A DNA stretch of 64,000 bases from an uncultured Clostridia bacterium. GTDB lineage: Bacteria; Bacillota; Clostridia; Christensenellales; CAG-917. Both the position numbers and the translations under genes were made by a program. Positions 35,162-42,732 of the stretch are shown here, piece after piece. Location of the stretch: assembly GCA_944358385.1 (NCBI GenBank), contig CALVQW010000009.1:1-64000 (forward strand), given 5' to 3'. The notes under the pieces were generated by a model. The model ran no database searches. It was given only the letters and a program-made list of their open reading frames with translations, and was not told the origin of the DNA. Position 1 is the first letter of the stretch, and every line of letters begins with the position of its first letter.

Positions 35162-36375
35162 ATCTGCTGTTCAAGATCACGTACGGGCTTTATGTCCTGA
35201 CCTCTGAGGCGGAAGGGAAAGAGGGCGGCTGCGTCATCAACACTCTCTCCCAGCAGACCTCGGAGCCGGAGAGATTCTCCGTCACCGTCAACAAGCTCAA
35301 CTTCACCCACGACCTCATCATGAAGAGCGGGAAATTCTCCGTCGCGCTGCTCTCCAAGAGCGTGAAGTTCGACCTCATCAAGGGCTTCGGCATGCGCAGC
35401 GGCAGGGATGCGGACAAGTTTGCGGGCATAGCGTACCGCACGGCGAAGAACGGCTGCAAAGTCCCCGTCGAGGGCGTGATGGGCTGGTTCGACATGAAGG
35501 TGGAAAGCACGGTGGACTTCGGCACGCATACCATGTTCGTCGCCTCCGTCACCGACACCGTCGTCTCGGACGAGAAGGGTGAGGAACTCACCTACGCCTA
35601 CTACCACAGCGACGTCAAGCCCAAGCCCGCTCCTCCCACTCCCGCGAGCGCGGACGAGGAAGTGTGGGTGTGCAGGATATGCGGCTATGTCCACCGCGGT
35701 CCCCTGCCCCAAGACTTCGTGTGTCCCGTCTGCAAGCACGGAGCGCAGGATTTCGAGAAAGCGAAAACCATCGGCTCTTCCGCCGATGAAATAAAAGAAA
35801 ACATCACTGTTGTGAAAGGAGAAAAAATTATGGCAAAATTCAGATGCACCGTTTGCGGTTATGTCCACGAAGGCACCGAAGCCCCCGAGAAATGCCCCCT
35901 CTGCAAGGCTCCCAAAGAGAAGTTCGTCAAGATCGAAGAGGGTGAGAGATCCTGGGCGGCAGAGCACGTGATCGGCGTCGCCAAGGGCGTCCCCGCCGAC
36001 ATCATGGAAGGGCTGAAAGCCAACTTCGAAGGTGAATGCACCGAAGTCGGTATGTATCTCGCCATGGCGAGAGCCGCCCACCGCGAAGGCTATCCCGAGA
36101 TCGGTCTCTATTGGGAGAAAGCCGCCTACGAAGAGGCAGAGCATGCCGCCAAGTTCGCGGAGCTGATCGGTGAAGTCGTCTCTCCCTCCACCAAAGAGAA
36201 CCTCATGAAGAGAGTCGAGGCGGAGAACGGCGCGACTCAGGGCAAGTTCGACCTCGCCAAACGCGCCAAAGAGGAAGGGCTGGATGCCATCCACGACACC
36301 GTCCACGAAATGGCACGCGACGAAGCGCGTCACGGCAAAGCCTTCGAAGGTCTGCTCAACCGCTACTTCAAGTGA
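35158..36375 (+). CDS. Flavin reductase - rubredoxin - rubredoxin-like - rubrerythrin fusion
   Basis: 405 residues. Residues 1-155 are a flavoredoxin-type flavin reductase ([26 protein letters not shown]). Residues 169-195 are rubredoxin (CRICGY at 172, CPVC at 189). After a linker, M225 starts a reverse rubrerythrin: CTVCGY at 230, CPLC at 246, then a ferritin-like diiron domain with FEGECTE, EEAEH and DEARH. The whole is an NAD(P)H-to-peroxide electron chain in one chain: Hrb (Moorella-type high-molecular-weight rubredoxin) joined to rubrerythrin. A ribosome site and ATG remain at the junction, so a 181-residue short product is likely too. A terminator follows. Confidence 0.88.
   Translation: MNLLFKITYGLYVLTSEAEGKEGGCVINTLSQQTSEPERFSVTVNKLNFTHDLIMKSGKFSVALLSKSVKFDLIKGFGMRSGRDADKFAGIAYRTAKNGCKVPVEGVMGWFDMKVESTVDFGTHTMFVASVTDTVVSDEKGEELTYAYYHSDVKPKPAPPTPASADEEVWVCRICGYVHRGPLPQDFVCPVCKHGAQDFEKAKTIGSSADEIKENITVVKGEKIMAKFRCTVCGYVHEGTEAPEKCPLCKAPKEKFVKIEEGERSWAAEHVIGVAKGVPADIMEGLKANFEGECTEVGMYLAMARAAHREGYPEIGLYWEKAAYEEAEHAAKFAELIGEVVSPSTKENLMKRVEAENGATQGKFDLAKRAKEEGLDAIHDTVHEMARDEARHGKAFEGLLNRYFK
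35815..35832 (+). promoter_or_regulatory. Internal ribosome site and start inside the fusion
   Basis: AAAGGAG (35815-35821), eight bases, ATG (35830) in frame at codon 225. The following [11 protein letters not shown] is a normal reverse-rubrerythrin N-terminus. Confidence 0.65.
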
Positions 36376-36416
36376 TCACTCCGCCGAGGACACTCCCCGG
36401 CAGACACACAACGCAC

Positions 36417-36446
36417 AAAAAGCACCCCGCCGGGGGTGCTTTTTTT
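36417..36446. terminator. Bidirectional hairpin terminator
   Basis: AAAAAGCACCCC, loop GCCG, GGGGTGCTTTTTTT, between convergent genes. Confidence 0.9.
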
Positions 36447-36490
36447 GCTGTTCTTTCCCTTTCGCCTTTCCTTCGGCGACACGCTCCGTT

Positions 36491-37246
36491 TCAGTCCGCC
36501 CACTCCGCATCCGCTTCCAATGCCCTGACCTCTGCGGGGATGTCCACCGTGGTGGCGTTCACTCCGCTCCATATCAGCGTCAAGCTCCCCCTGTCCACAC
36601 CGTTTTCCTCGTCGGAGTAGTCAAAATCCCAGCCTATCTCTATGCTGTTGCCGTTCAATTTCACATAGCCGCTGCCCTGCACATAAGCCTCATCCATCTT
36701 TGCGACATCAATGACTATGTTGCCGTCCGCATCCGTAGTGAGACAGTCCGCGAGTTTCCCCGCACCCATATCGTACAACATGCCGGAATATCTTTCGGGA
36801 TCCTGCTCCGCACGTTCCTTCACGGCGGACTCGGACGCGCCCTCCGAGCCGTCTGAAAGCGTGACGGTGAGATCCGCTCCATCGGAACGGTAATAATAGA
36901 TATGGTCGATGTATTCGTACTCGTATTCACGATAATCGGCAGCCAGATATATGGCGTCCTGCGTCAACTTGTAATCGTAAACCCCCTTGCTTTCATAGAC
37001 CTCTCCCTTCGGTCCGTCCGAATACTCGCCTTCCTGTGTGTACCAATAGGTCAGGCTCTCCGCATTTTCCAACGCAGTGAGGATGTCCTCCAAAGTCGCA
37101 CCTTCCGTAAATATCTTGTCGCCCGCAGCTGCGCCGCCGTTTCCGCCGCCGCCTTTACCGTCACCGTTGTTGCAGCCCGCAAACACTCCCGCGAATACGG
37201 CAGCAATGCACACCACCGCAAGCACCAAAAACAACCTTCTCCTCAT
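36491..37246 (-). CDS. Lipoprotein, paralogue 2 of a poly-G-promoter pair
   Basis: 251 residues. Signal peptide and lipobox VFAGC nearly match the protein at 17794, as does DKIFTEGATLEDILTALENAE; the middle (Tyr/Glu-rich, YREYEYEYIDHIYYYRSDG) has diverged, and GSGYVKLNGNSIEIGWD returns near the C-terminus. Function unknown, extracytoplasmic. ATG 37246 (MRRRLF) follows AAGGAGG; the longer frame starts inside the ribosome site. The promoter contains 10 G residues between -35 and -10. Confidence 0.65.
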   Translation of the reverse strand: MRRRLFLVLAVVCIAAVFAGVFAGCNNGDGKGGGGNGGAAAGDKIFTEGATLEDILTALENAESLTYWYTQEGEYSDGPKGEVYESKGVYDYKLTQDAIYLAADYREYEYEYIDHIYYYRSDGADLTVTLSDGSEGASESAVKERAEQDPERYSGMLYDMGAGKLADCLTTDADGNIVIDVAKMDEAYVQGSGYVKLNGNSIEIGWDFDYSDEENGVDRGSLTLIWSGVNATTVDIPAEVRALEADAEWAD

Positions 37247-37295
37247 CCATTCCTCCTTTTTGCGGCTATTCATAGCCGCCCCTTTATATTCACAC

Positions 37296-37326
37296 TTATA
37301 ACCTACCCCCCCCCCTACTATGTCAA
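37296..37326 (-). promoter_or_regulatory. Promoter with a 10-G tract in the spacer
   Basis: Minus strand TTGACA (37326-37321), TAGTA, 10 G, TAGG, TTATAA (37301-37296). Spacer 19 bases, two shorter than in the paralogue. Confidence 0.6.
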
Positions 37327-37374
37327 GTGTTTTCTATGTTTTTCAAGACACACTCAAATTTTTTAAGGTTTTTT

Positions 37375-37395
37375 GCGAGGGTGTTACACCCTCGC
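37375..37395. repeat. Short perfect palindrome, copy 3
   Basis: Arms GCGAGGGTG, followed by GCTCCCGTGCTGTG as at other copies. It begins where the homology between the two lipoprotein upstream regions ends. Confidence 0.75.
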
Positions 37396-37484
37396 GCTCC
37401 CGTGCTGTGTGGGATTTAAAAATTGTTATGTTCGCGTATAACTCCGAGCGGGAGTTGTTTAAGTTCACGTATAACTCCGAAACA

Positions 37485-37575
37485 AATGGGGACGGGGCAG
37501 AAATGTCCAAACTCTGACAAGCGTGTCCGAGTTTGGACATTTACGCATGCACGGATGCTCAACCCCGTCCCCATT
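37485..37575. repeat. Nested double inverted repeat
   Basis: Outer arms AATGGGGACGGGG (37485-37497) and CCCCGTCCCCATT (37563-37575); inner arms AAATGTCCAAACTC (37501-37514) and GAGTTTGGACATTT (37529-37542). Both are perfect. It lies in a gap holding only repeats. Confidence 0.8.
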
Positions 37576-37731
37576 GGTTTCAACACGTTTCTGTTTCGGG
37601 TGTATTGACGTACAATTTGAGTGAGCGTCTTTGAGCACGACGTTCTCTCTTTCGGAGTGATAATAATACACACTCATTCGGAGAAATTTAACGCACACTT
37701 ATTCGAAGCGTTTTTGGGCACGACGTCTCTT

Positions 37732-38064
37732 TTTCGGAGACGGAACAACGCGCCGCAAAGCCAAACTTTCACCGCGGGCGTTTTGCGCCCGCGCTTGAAA
37801 GTCGCGGCGCGGATCTGCGACCTCGCAAGCTAGATGAGAAATTAAGTAGAGACGTCGCTCGTGCGCGTCGAGTCGCCCTCCTCGCCCCACGAGCGATGCT
37901 TACTCAATACCGGCATCCGCTTGGTTATGTGAGTGCGATTACCAAAATTTTTGGTAAAGTTCAAAAGTAAATCCCGCATTTTGGGAGGAGTGAACTCTAT
38001 TCCGAGTGGGGGAGGAGTCCCGTAGGGGAGGAGGGGGACAATAACTCCCCTGTCAGAGGACGTC
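37732..38064 (+). repeat. R element 7 (A type)
   Basis: Forward orientation, opposite to its neighbours. Same blocks and hairpins as R1; one stem substitution in the second hairpin is a G-U pair. Short units (TTTAACGCACACTTATTCG) precede it from about 37600. Confidence 0.8.
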
Positions 38065-38118
38065 ACTCGTTTTATACTCTCCGAGTACGCCGTGAGCTCC
38101 GAGCGAGCGTTGCTTGAA

Positions 38119-38144
38119 CAAAACCCCTGTCTCACGACGGGGGC
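38119..38144 (-). terminator. Terminator of pyrB inside a P cassette
   Basis: Minus strand CCCCCGTC, GTGA, GACAGGGG, TTTTG; one A bulge or mismatch. The spacer to the stop, GCGACCTGCTTTGTCAAAG, is that of the PTS-like gene. Confidence 0.75.
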
Positions 38145-38161
38145 TTTGACAAAGCAGGTCG

Positions 38162-39271
38162 CTAAATGGTGCCCTTTTTGACTTTGGTTTCGCAATACTC
38201 GCAGCGGTATATATCATGCGCCGCATCACGCAGGGAGAACATCTGTTTGAGGTCGGTCTCGACGGCGGTGACGCATTTGGGATTGCCGCAGCGGTAGGTG
38301 CCGAGGTCGGTGAGGGGACGGCGGACGGGATCGGGGAATTCGCCGCTTTCGGCGTCGGCGAGGAGTTTCAATATGAGTGCCATGCGCATGAACTTGCCGT
38401 ACTCCACCTGACGGAAGTAGCAGGCGCGGGGATCGTCGTCCACATCCACGTTGATCTCCTTGACTCTGGGCAGGGGGTGCAGGACGCTCATATCCGCCTT
38501 GGCGGCTTTCATCTTCTCGGCGTTGAGGACGTAGCTGTCTTTGAGCCGCTCGTACTCGTTGATGTCCGAGAAACGCTCGCGTTGTATGCGCGTCATATAG
38601 AGGACATCAAGCTCCGCGATGCAGTCCTCTATGGTGCGGCACTCCGTCCACTCGGCGGAGCGGGGTTCGAGTATCTCATAGCGGACGTAATTGGGGATGG
38701 TAAGCTCAGGCGGCGAGATCATCACGAAACGGTTGCCGGGATAGCGGGAAAGTGCGTTGATGAGGGAATGCACCGTGCGCCCGTATTTGAGGTCGCCGCA
38801 AATGCCGACAACGAGGTGATCCAACCTGCCGTGACGATTCTTGATGGTGAGCAGATCCGCAAGTGTCTGGGTGGGGTGGCAATGCCCGCCGTCCCCCGCA
38901 TTGACGACGGGGACTATGCTCCTCTGCGACGCGGCGAGTGCCGCACCCTCCAAGGGATGACGCATGGCGATGATGTCGGCATACGCGCCCACCGTGCGGA
39001 TGGTGTCCATGACGCTCTCCCCCTTGGTGGTGGAGCTTGCGGACGCGGACGCGAACCCCAGCGTGCTGCCGCCGAGTTCCAGCATGGCCGCCTCGAAGCT
39101 CAGTCTCGTCCTTGTGGACGGCTCGAAAAACAGGGTGGCTATCTTCTTGCCGTCGCAGGCGTGCGCATACTTTTCGCGGTGCGTCATGATGTCCTCCGCC
39201 ACGGCTATGATGCCGTCTATCTCGGCGGTGGTGAGATCGGAAATGTCGATGAGATGTCTCAGCTTTTTCAT
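38162..39271 (-). CDS. pyrB: Aspartate carbamoyltransferase with a C-terminal PyrI-type zinc module
   Basis: 369 residues against about 305-310 for a normal catalytic chain. Residues 1-310 carry [13 protein letters not shown] (about 48-60), the STTKGES loop, [11 protein letters not shown] and [12 protein letters not shown], all standard catalytic features. Residues 322-369 contain Cys328-x4-Cys333 and Cys357-x2-Cys360, the zinc spacing of the PyrI regulatory chain C-terminal domain. The nucleotide-binding PyrI domain is absent and no separate pyrI is in the operon. Its stop codon falls inside a P cassette. Starts after pyrE. Confidence 0.92.
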   Translation of the reverse strand: MKKLRHLIDISDLTTAEIDGIIAVAEDIMTHREKYAHACDGKKIATLFFEPSTRTRLSFEAAMLELGGSTLGFASASASSTTKGESVMDTIRTVGAYADIIAMRHPLEGAALAASQRSIVPVVNAGDGGHCHPTQTLADLLTIKNRHGRLDHLVVGICGDLKYGRTVHSLINALSRYPGNRFVMISPPELTIPNYVRYEILEPRSAEWTECRTIEDCIAELDVLYMTRIQRERFSDINEYERLKDSYVLNAEKMKAAKADMSVLHPLPRVKEINVDVDDDPRACYFRQVEYGKFMRMALILKLLADAESGEFPDPVRRPLTDLGTYRCGNPKCVTAVETDLKQMFSLRDAAHDIYRCEYCETKVKKGTI

Positions 39272-39333
39272 TTCAAAACCCGTGTTTTATCTGTCGTTTT
39301 TGAGGTTTAAACCGCGCTTTGCGCGGGATGCGT

Positions 39334-39981
39334 TCATTTGTTGATCCAGCTCTCGTCTGAAGGATCGTCGCGGAAAGCGAGGATGCCCGTCTTTGCCGCG
39401 GCGGGGATGTAGCCCTCATCGACGGCGACTTCGAGCAACTCGTCGAGGTCGCAAAGGCTTGCCGCCTTCACTCCCGCCGCCGCAAGTTTTTCCTTTGCCG
39501 CTCTCATGCCGTAGGTGAAGATGCTCACCATTCCGATGACGTCCGCGCCCTCTTCACGCAACGCGTCCACCACTTCGAGGGAACTCTTCGCCGTGGAGAT
39601 GAGGTCCTCGACGACAACGACTTTCTGCCCCTTTTCCAGCTTGCCTTCTATGCGGTTCGCCCTGCCGTGATCCTTCGCGCCGGAACGCACATACCCCATG
39701 GGCAGTCCGCTGATGTGTGCCATGATGGCGGCGTGTGCGATGCCCGCCGTCGCGGTGCCCATCAGCACCTCGCACTCCGGGAACTGCTCTTTGACGAGCG
39801 CGACAAGCCCCTCTTCCACCTTGGTGCGCACTTCGGGTGCGCTGAGAGTGAGACGGTTGTCGCAATAGATGGGACTTTTGATGCCGCTCGCCCAAGTGAA
39901 GGGCTGCTCGGGACGAAGGAACACTGCGCCGATTTTAAGAAGTCCTTCCGCCACAATTTTTTTAGTATCACTCATAAGCAT
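39334..39981 (-). CDS. pyrE: Orotate phosphoribosyltransferase
   Basis: 215 residues. Makes OMP from orotate and PRPP. ASGIKSPIYCDNR, GTATAGIAHAA and the PRPP motif VVVVEDLISTAKSS are visible; the motif has Ser-Thr-Ala-Lys where Thr-Thr-Gly-Gly is usual. AAGGAG is 4 bases from ATG 39981 and 10 from ATG 39975, so the start may be either. It follows R element 8, which separates it from pyrF. Confidence 0.93.
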   Translation of the reverse strand: MLMSDTKKIVAEGLLKIGAVFLRPEQPFTWASGIKSPIYCDNRLTLSAPEVRTKVEEGLVALVKEQFPECEVLMGTATAGIAHAAIMAHISGLPMGYVRSGAKDHGRANRIEGKLEKGQKVVVVEDLISTAKSSLEVVDALREEGADVIGMVSIFTYGMRAAKEKLAAAGVKAASLCDLDELLEVAVDEGYIPAAAKTGILAFRDDPSDESWINK

Positions 39982-40027
39982 TCGTCTCCTTATACTGTTT
40001 AAGAATATGACCTAAGTTGCTCCGGAC

Positions 40028-40323
40028 AAGCTACCCGTTAAAGGAGTTAGATGCCCCCCTCCTTCCCTTCGGGCTTTCCTCCCCCGCGCCGATCAGGCTG
40101 CACTCCTCGCATCTTGCGGGACTTACGGTACATCTCTACAAGATTTTATTTCTCGCACTCACATAACCAAGCGGATGACTGCACTCACCGAATACCCGGC
40201 ACGGGAGGAGGAATTCGGCACTCGCGCACGAGTGCTACCACTTCTTAGGTATACATCTGCGCTCGGCACTCAGATAGTCGCCGCCCTGCGGCTCCGGTTC
40301 CGTCTCCGAATGAGAGACGTCGT
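40028..40323 (-). repeat. R element 8 (short B type) inside the pyr gene order
   Basis: Reverse orientation, same strand as the pyr genes, between pyrF (end 40391) and pyrE (start 39981). Like R2 it lacks the GC hairpin region. Short units with CGTCTCCGAAAGAGCG follow up to pyrF. The full 409-base gap holds nothing else recognised. Confidence 0.75.
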
Positions 40324-40390
40324 ACTCAAGCACGCTCTATCAAGGTGTACGTTAGACCGTCTCCGAAAGAGCGATTGCGCATTCATGTTT

Positions 40391-41098
40391 TTATTGTGCA
40401 CAGAAATCCGCGATGCAGCGGCGGTATGCCGCGACGGGATCCTGCGCCGCAGTGACGGGGCGTCCGACCACGATGTAGTCCGAGCCGAGTTCGCGCGCTC
40501 TTGCGGGGGTGGTGACTCTCACCTGATCCCCTTTGCTGGCGTCGTCGAAGCGGATGCCGGGAGTGACGGTAAGAAATCCCTCTCCGCACACGGAATGCAC
40601 CTTGCCCGCCTCCAAGGGGGAGCAGACCACTCCGTCCAGCCCGGACTCGGCGGCGAGAGAGGCATAGTGCATGACGGTCTCGTCCAGCGGACGATCTATC
40701 CACAACTCATTGTGCATGACCTCCTCGCTTGTGGAAGTGAGCTGGGTGACCGCGATGAGCAGCGGTCTGCTGCCGTCCGCGCGGGTGAGACCTTGTATGG
40801 CTGCCTTCATCATTGCCGTGCCGCCGCCCGCATGCAGGTTGCACATGTCCACATCGAGGGCGGAAAGCACCGCCATGCTGCGCCCGACGGTGTTGGGGAT
40901 GTCGTGGAGTTTGAGGTCGAGGAAGATCTTATGCCCGCGGCGTTTGATCTCTCTCACGATGTCCGCGCCCGCGGCGTAGAAAAGTTCCATGCCCACCTTG
41001 ACGAAGGGCTTGCGCTCCTCTGCCGCGAACTTGTCAAGAAACGCGAGCGTCTCTTCTGCGGAAGGGAAATCCAATGCTATGATGACGTCCTTTGCCAT
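40391..41098 (-). CDS. pyrF: Orotidine 5'-phosphate decarboxylase
   Basis: 235 residues. Final step to UMP. Signature [14 protein letters not shown] with the catalytic Asp/Lys/Asp set, [12 protein letters not shown] at the start, and [16 protein letters not shown] phosphate site at the end. ATG 41098 follows GAGAGG; GTG 41104 is in frame but too close. Ten bases after pyrD. Confidence 0.95.
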   Translation of the reverse strand: MAKDVIIALDFPSAEETLAFLDKFAAEERKPFVKVGMELFYAAGADIVREIKRRGHKIFLDLKLHDIPNTVGRSMAVLSALDVDMCNLHAGGGTAMMKAAIQGLTRADGSRPLLIAVTQLTSTSEEVMHNELWIDRPLDETVMHYASLAAESGLDGVVCSPLEAGKVHSVCGEGFLTVTPGIRFDDASKGDQVRVTTPARARELGSDYIVVGRPVTAAQDPVAAYRRCIADFCAQ

Positions 41099-41107
41099 AT
41101 ACACCTC

Positions 41108-42025
41108 TCAGGCGTTTGCCACGCCGATTATCTCTTTCAAAGAATTTATGTTCAGCTCCTCCATGACGGAAGGAAGCTCCTCGATGATGCGTTTGCAGGC
41201 GAAGGGATCGACGAGATTTGCCGCGCCCACCTGCACCGCGCACGCGCCCGCCATCATCATCTCTATGACGTCACGCGCCGAGGACACGCCGCCTATGCCC
41301 ACCACGGGCAGAGAGACCGCACGCGCGACCTCGGAAACCATCCTCACCGCCACGGGGAACACCGCAGGTCCGCTGAACCCGCCCGTGCGGACGGAGATGA
41401 CGGGCTTGCGGGTGCGAAGATCGATGCGCATCCCGACCAGCGTATTTATGAGGGACACCGCGTCTGCGCCGCCGTCCGCTACTGCCCTCGCCATGTCCGC
41501 TATGGACGTGACGTTGGGACTTAACTTGACGATAAGCGGCTTTGTAACGCTCTTTTTGACCTCATAAACCAGGTTTTTTGCGATTTCGGGATCGGTGCCG
41601 AACGCCATACCGCCGCCCTTGACGTTGGGACAGCTGATGTTGAGTTCCACCGCGAACACCTTGTCGCAGGTGTTGAACGCGGATGCCGTCATCACATACT
41701 CCTCCACGCTGTGTCCGCCCACGTTGGCGATGACTTTGTCGTGGTATACCCTGCTAAGCCGCGGGATCTCCTCCTCTATGACGGCTTTGACGCCGGGGTT
41801 CTGCAAGCCGATGGCGTTGATGAGTCCCGCCGTACACTCCGCGATGCGGGGGAGCGGATTGCCGTATCTAGCCTCCGCCGTCGTCCCCTTGAGGCTCATC
41901 GAGCCGAGGATGTCGATGTCGTAATATTCCGCGAATTCCCAGCCGAAACCGAATGTGCCGCTGGCGGGTATGACGGGGTTTTTGAGGTCGTGACCGAGCA
42001 GACTTGTGCCGAGATCTCTCACCAT
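41108..42025 (-). CDS. pyrD: Dihydroorotate dehydrogenase, catalytic subunit (type 1B)
   Basis: 305 residues. FMN enzyme using NAD through PyrK. Shows NPVIPASGTFGFGWEFAE, VELNISCPNVKGGGMAFG with catalytic Cys, IVKLSPNVT, and GIGGVSSARDVIEMMMAGA. Overlaps pyrK by 7 bases, as expected for a heterotetramer partner. Confidence 0.95.
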   Translation of the reverse strand: MVRDLGTSLLGHDLKNPVIPASGTFGFGWEFAEYYDIDILGSMSLKGTTAEARYGNPLPRIAECTAGLINAIGLQNPGVKAVIEEEIPRLSRVYHDKVIANVGGHSVEEYVMTASAFNTCDKVFAVELNISCPNVKGGGMAFGTDPEIAKNLVYEVKKSVTKPLIVKLSPNVTSIADMARAVADGGADAVSLINTLVGMRIDLRTRKPVISVRTGGFSGPAVFPVAVRMVSEVARAVSLPVVGIGGVSSARDVIEMMMAGACAVQVGAANLVDPFACKRIIEELPSVMEELNINSLKEIIGVANA

Positions 42026-42732
42026 ACCACCTCCTTCGCGTCAAAGACGGGACCTTCCTTGCAGACGCGGGCGTAGCCGTTCACCGTGACTATGCTGCAC
42101 CCCATGCACGCGCCGAAACCACAGCCCATCCGGGCTTCCAGACTGACCTCGCCTTCGCCCAGCTTCTGCGCCGCCGCGCGCAGCATTATCTGCGGCCCGC
42201 AGGCGTAGAAACGGTCGTGCGGGATGCCTTCCGCCACGGAGACTGCGTTGCCTTTCACGCCGCGGCTGCCGTCATCCGTGGCGACGGTGACGTCGCAATA
42301 TCTTGCGAACTCCTCCGCGTAGTATATCTCCTCCGCGTTCCTGAACCCCAACACCGCACGGGGACGCACTCCCGCCGCCACAAAGTCCTTGGCAAGCTTG
42401 TAAAGGGGGGCGCAGCCTATCCCCCCGCCCACGAGCAGGGGGCTGCGGGCGGAGAGGTCGAACCCTCTCCCCAGCGAAGTGAGGACGTCGAGGCGCGCGC
42501 CCTCTTGCAGGGTGCACAGTTTCTTGGTGCCCTCTCCCACCTCTTTCACGAGCAGGGTGAGCCGTCCTTCCTCGCTGTCCGCGACGCTTATGGGGCGGCG
42601 CAGATAGAAACCGGGGACGGAAAGTTCGACAAATTGTCCCGCGCGCATCTCCTCCGCGCCCGCGAGGATAAGCTCATAGACGGACGCGTTGAGCGAACGA
42701 CAAGATAGCAGCGTAAGTGTCTGTTGTCTCAT
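42019..42732 (-). CDS. pyrK: Dihydroorotate dehydrogenase electron-transfer subunit
   Basis: 237 residues. FAD/[2Fe-2S] subunit. FAD site FYLRRPISVAD, NAD-binding LLVGGGIGCAPLYKLA, and C-terminal cluster ligands in GCGFGACMGCSIV plus the later ARVCKEGP. Start overlaps the carB stop (TGATG). Confidence 0.95.
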   Translation of the reverse strand: MRQQTLTLLSCRSLNASVYELILAGAEEMRAGQFVELSVPGFYLRRPISVADSEEGRLTLLVKEVGEGTKKLCTLQEGARLDVLTSLGRGFDLSARSPLLVGGGIGCAPLYKLAKDFVAAGVRPRAVLGFRNAEEIYYAEEFARYCDVTVATDDGSRGVKGNAVSVAEGIPHDRFYACGPQIMLRAAAQKLGEGEVSLEARMGCGFGACMGCSIVTVNGYARVCKEGPVFDAKEVVW

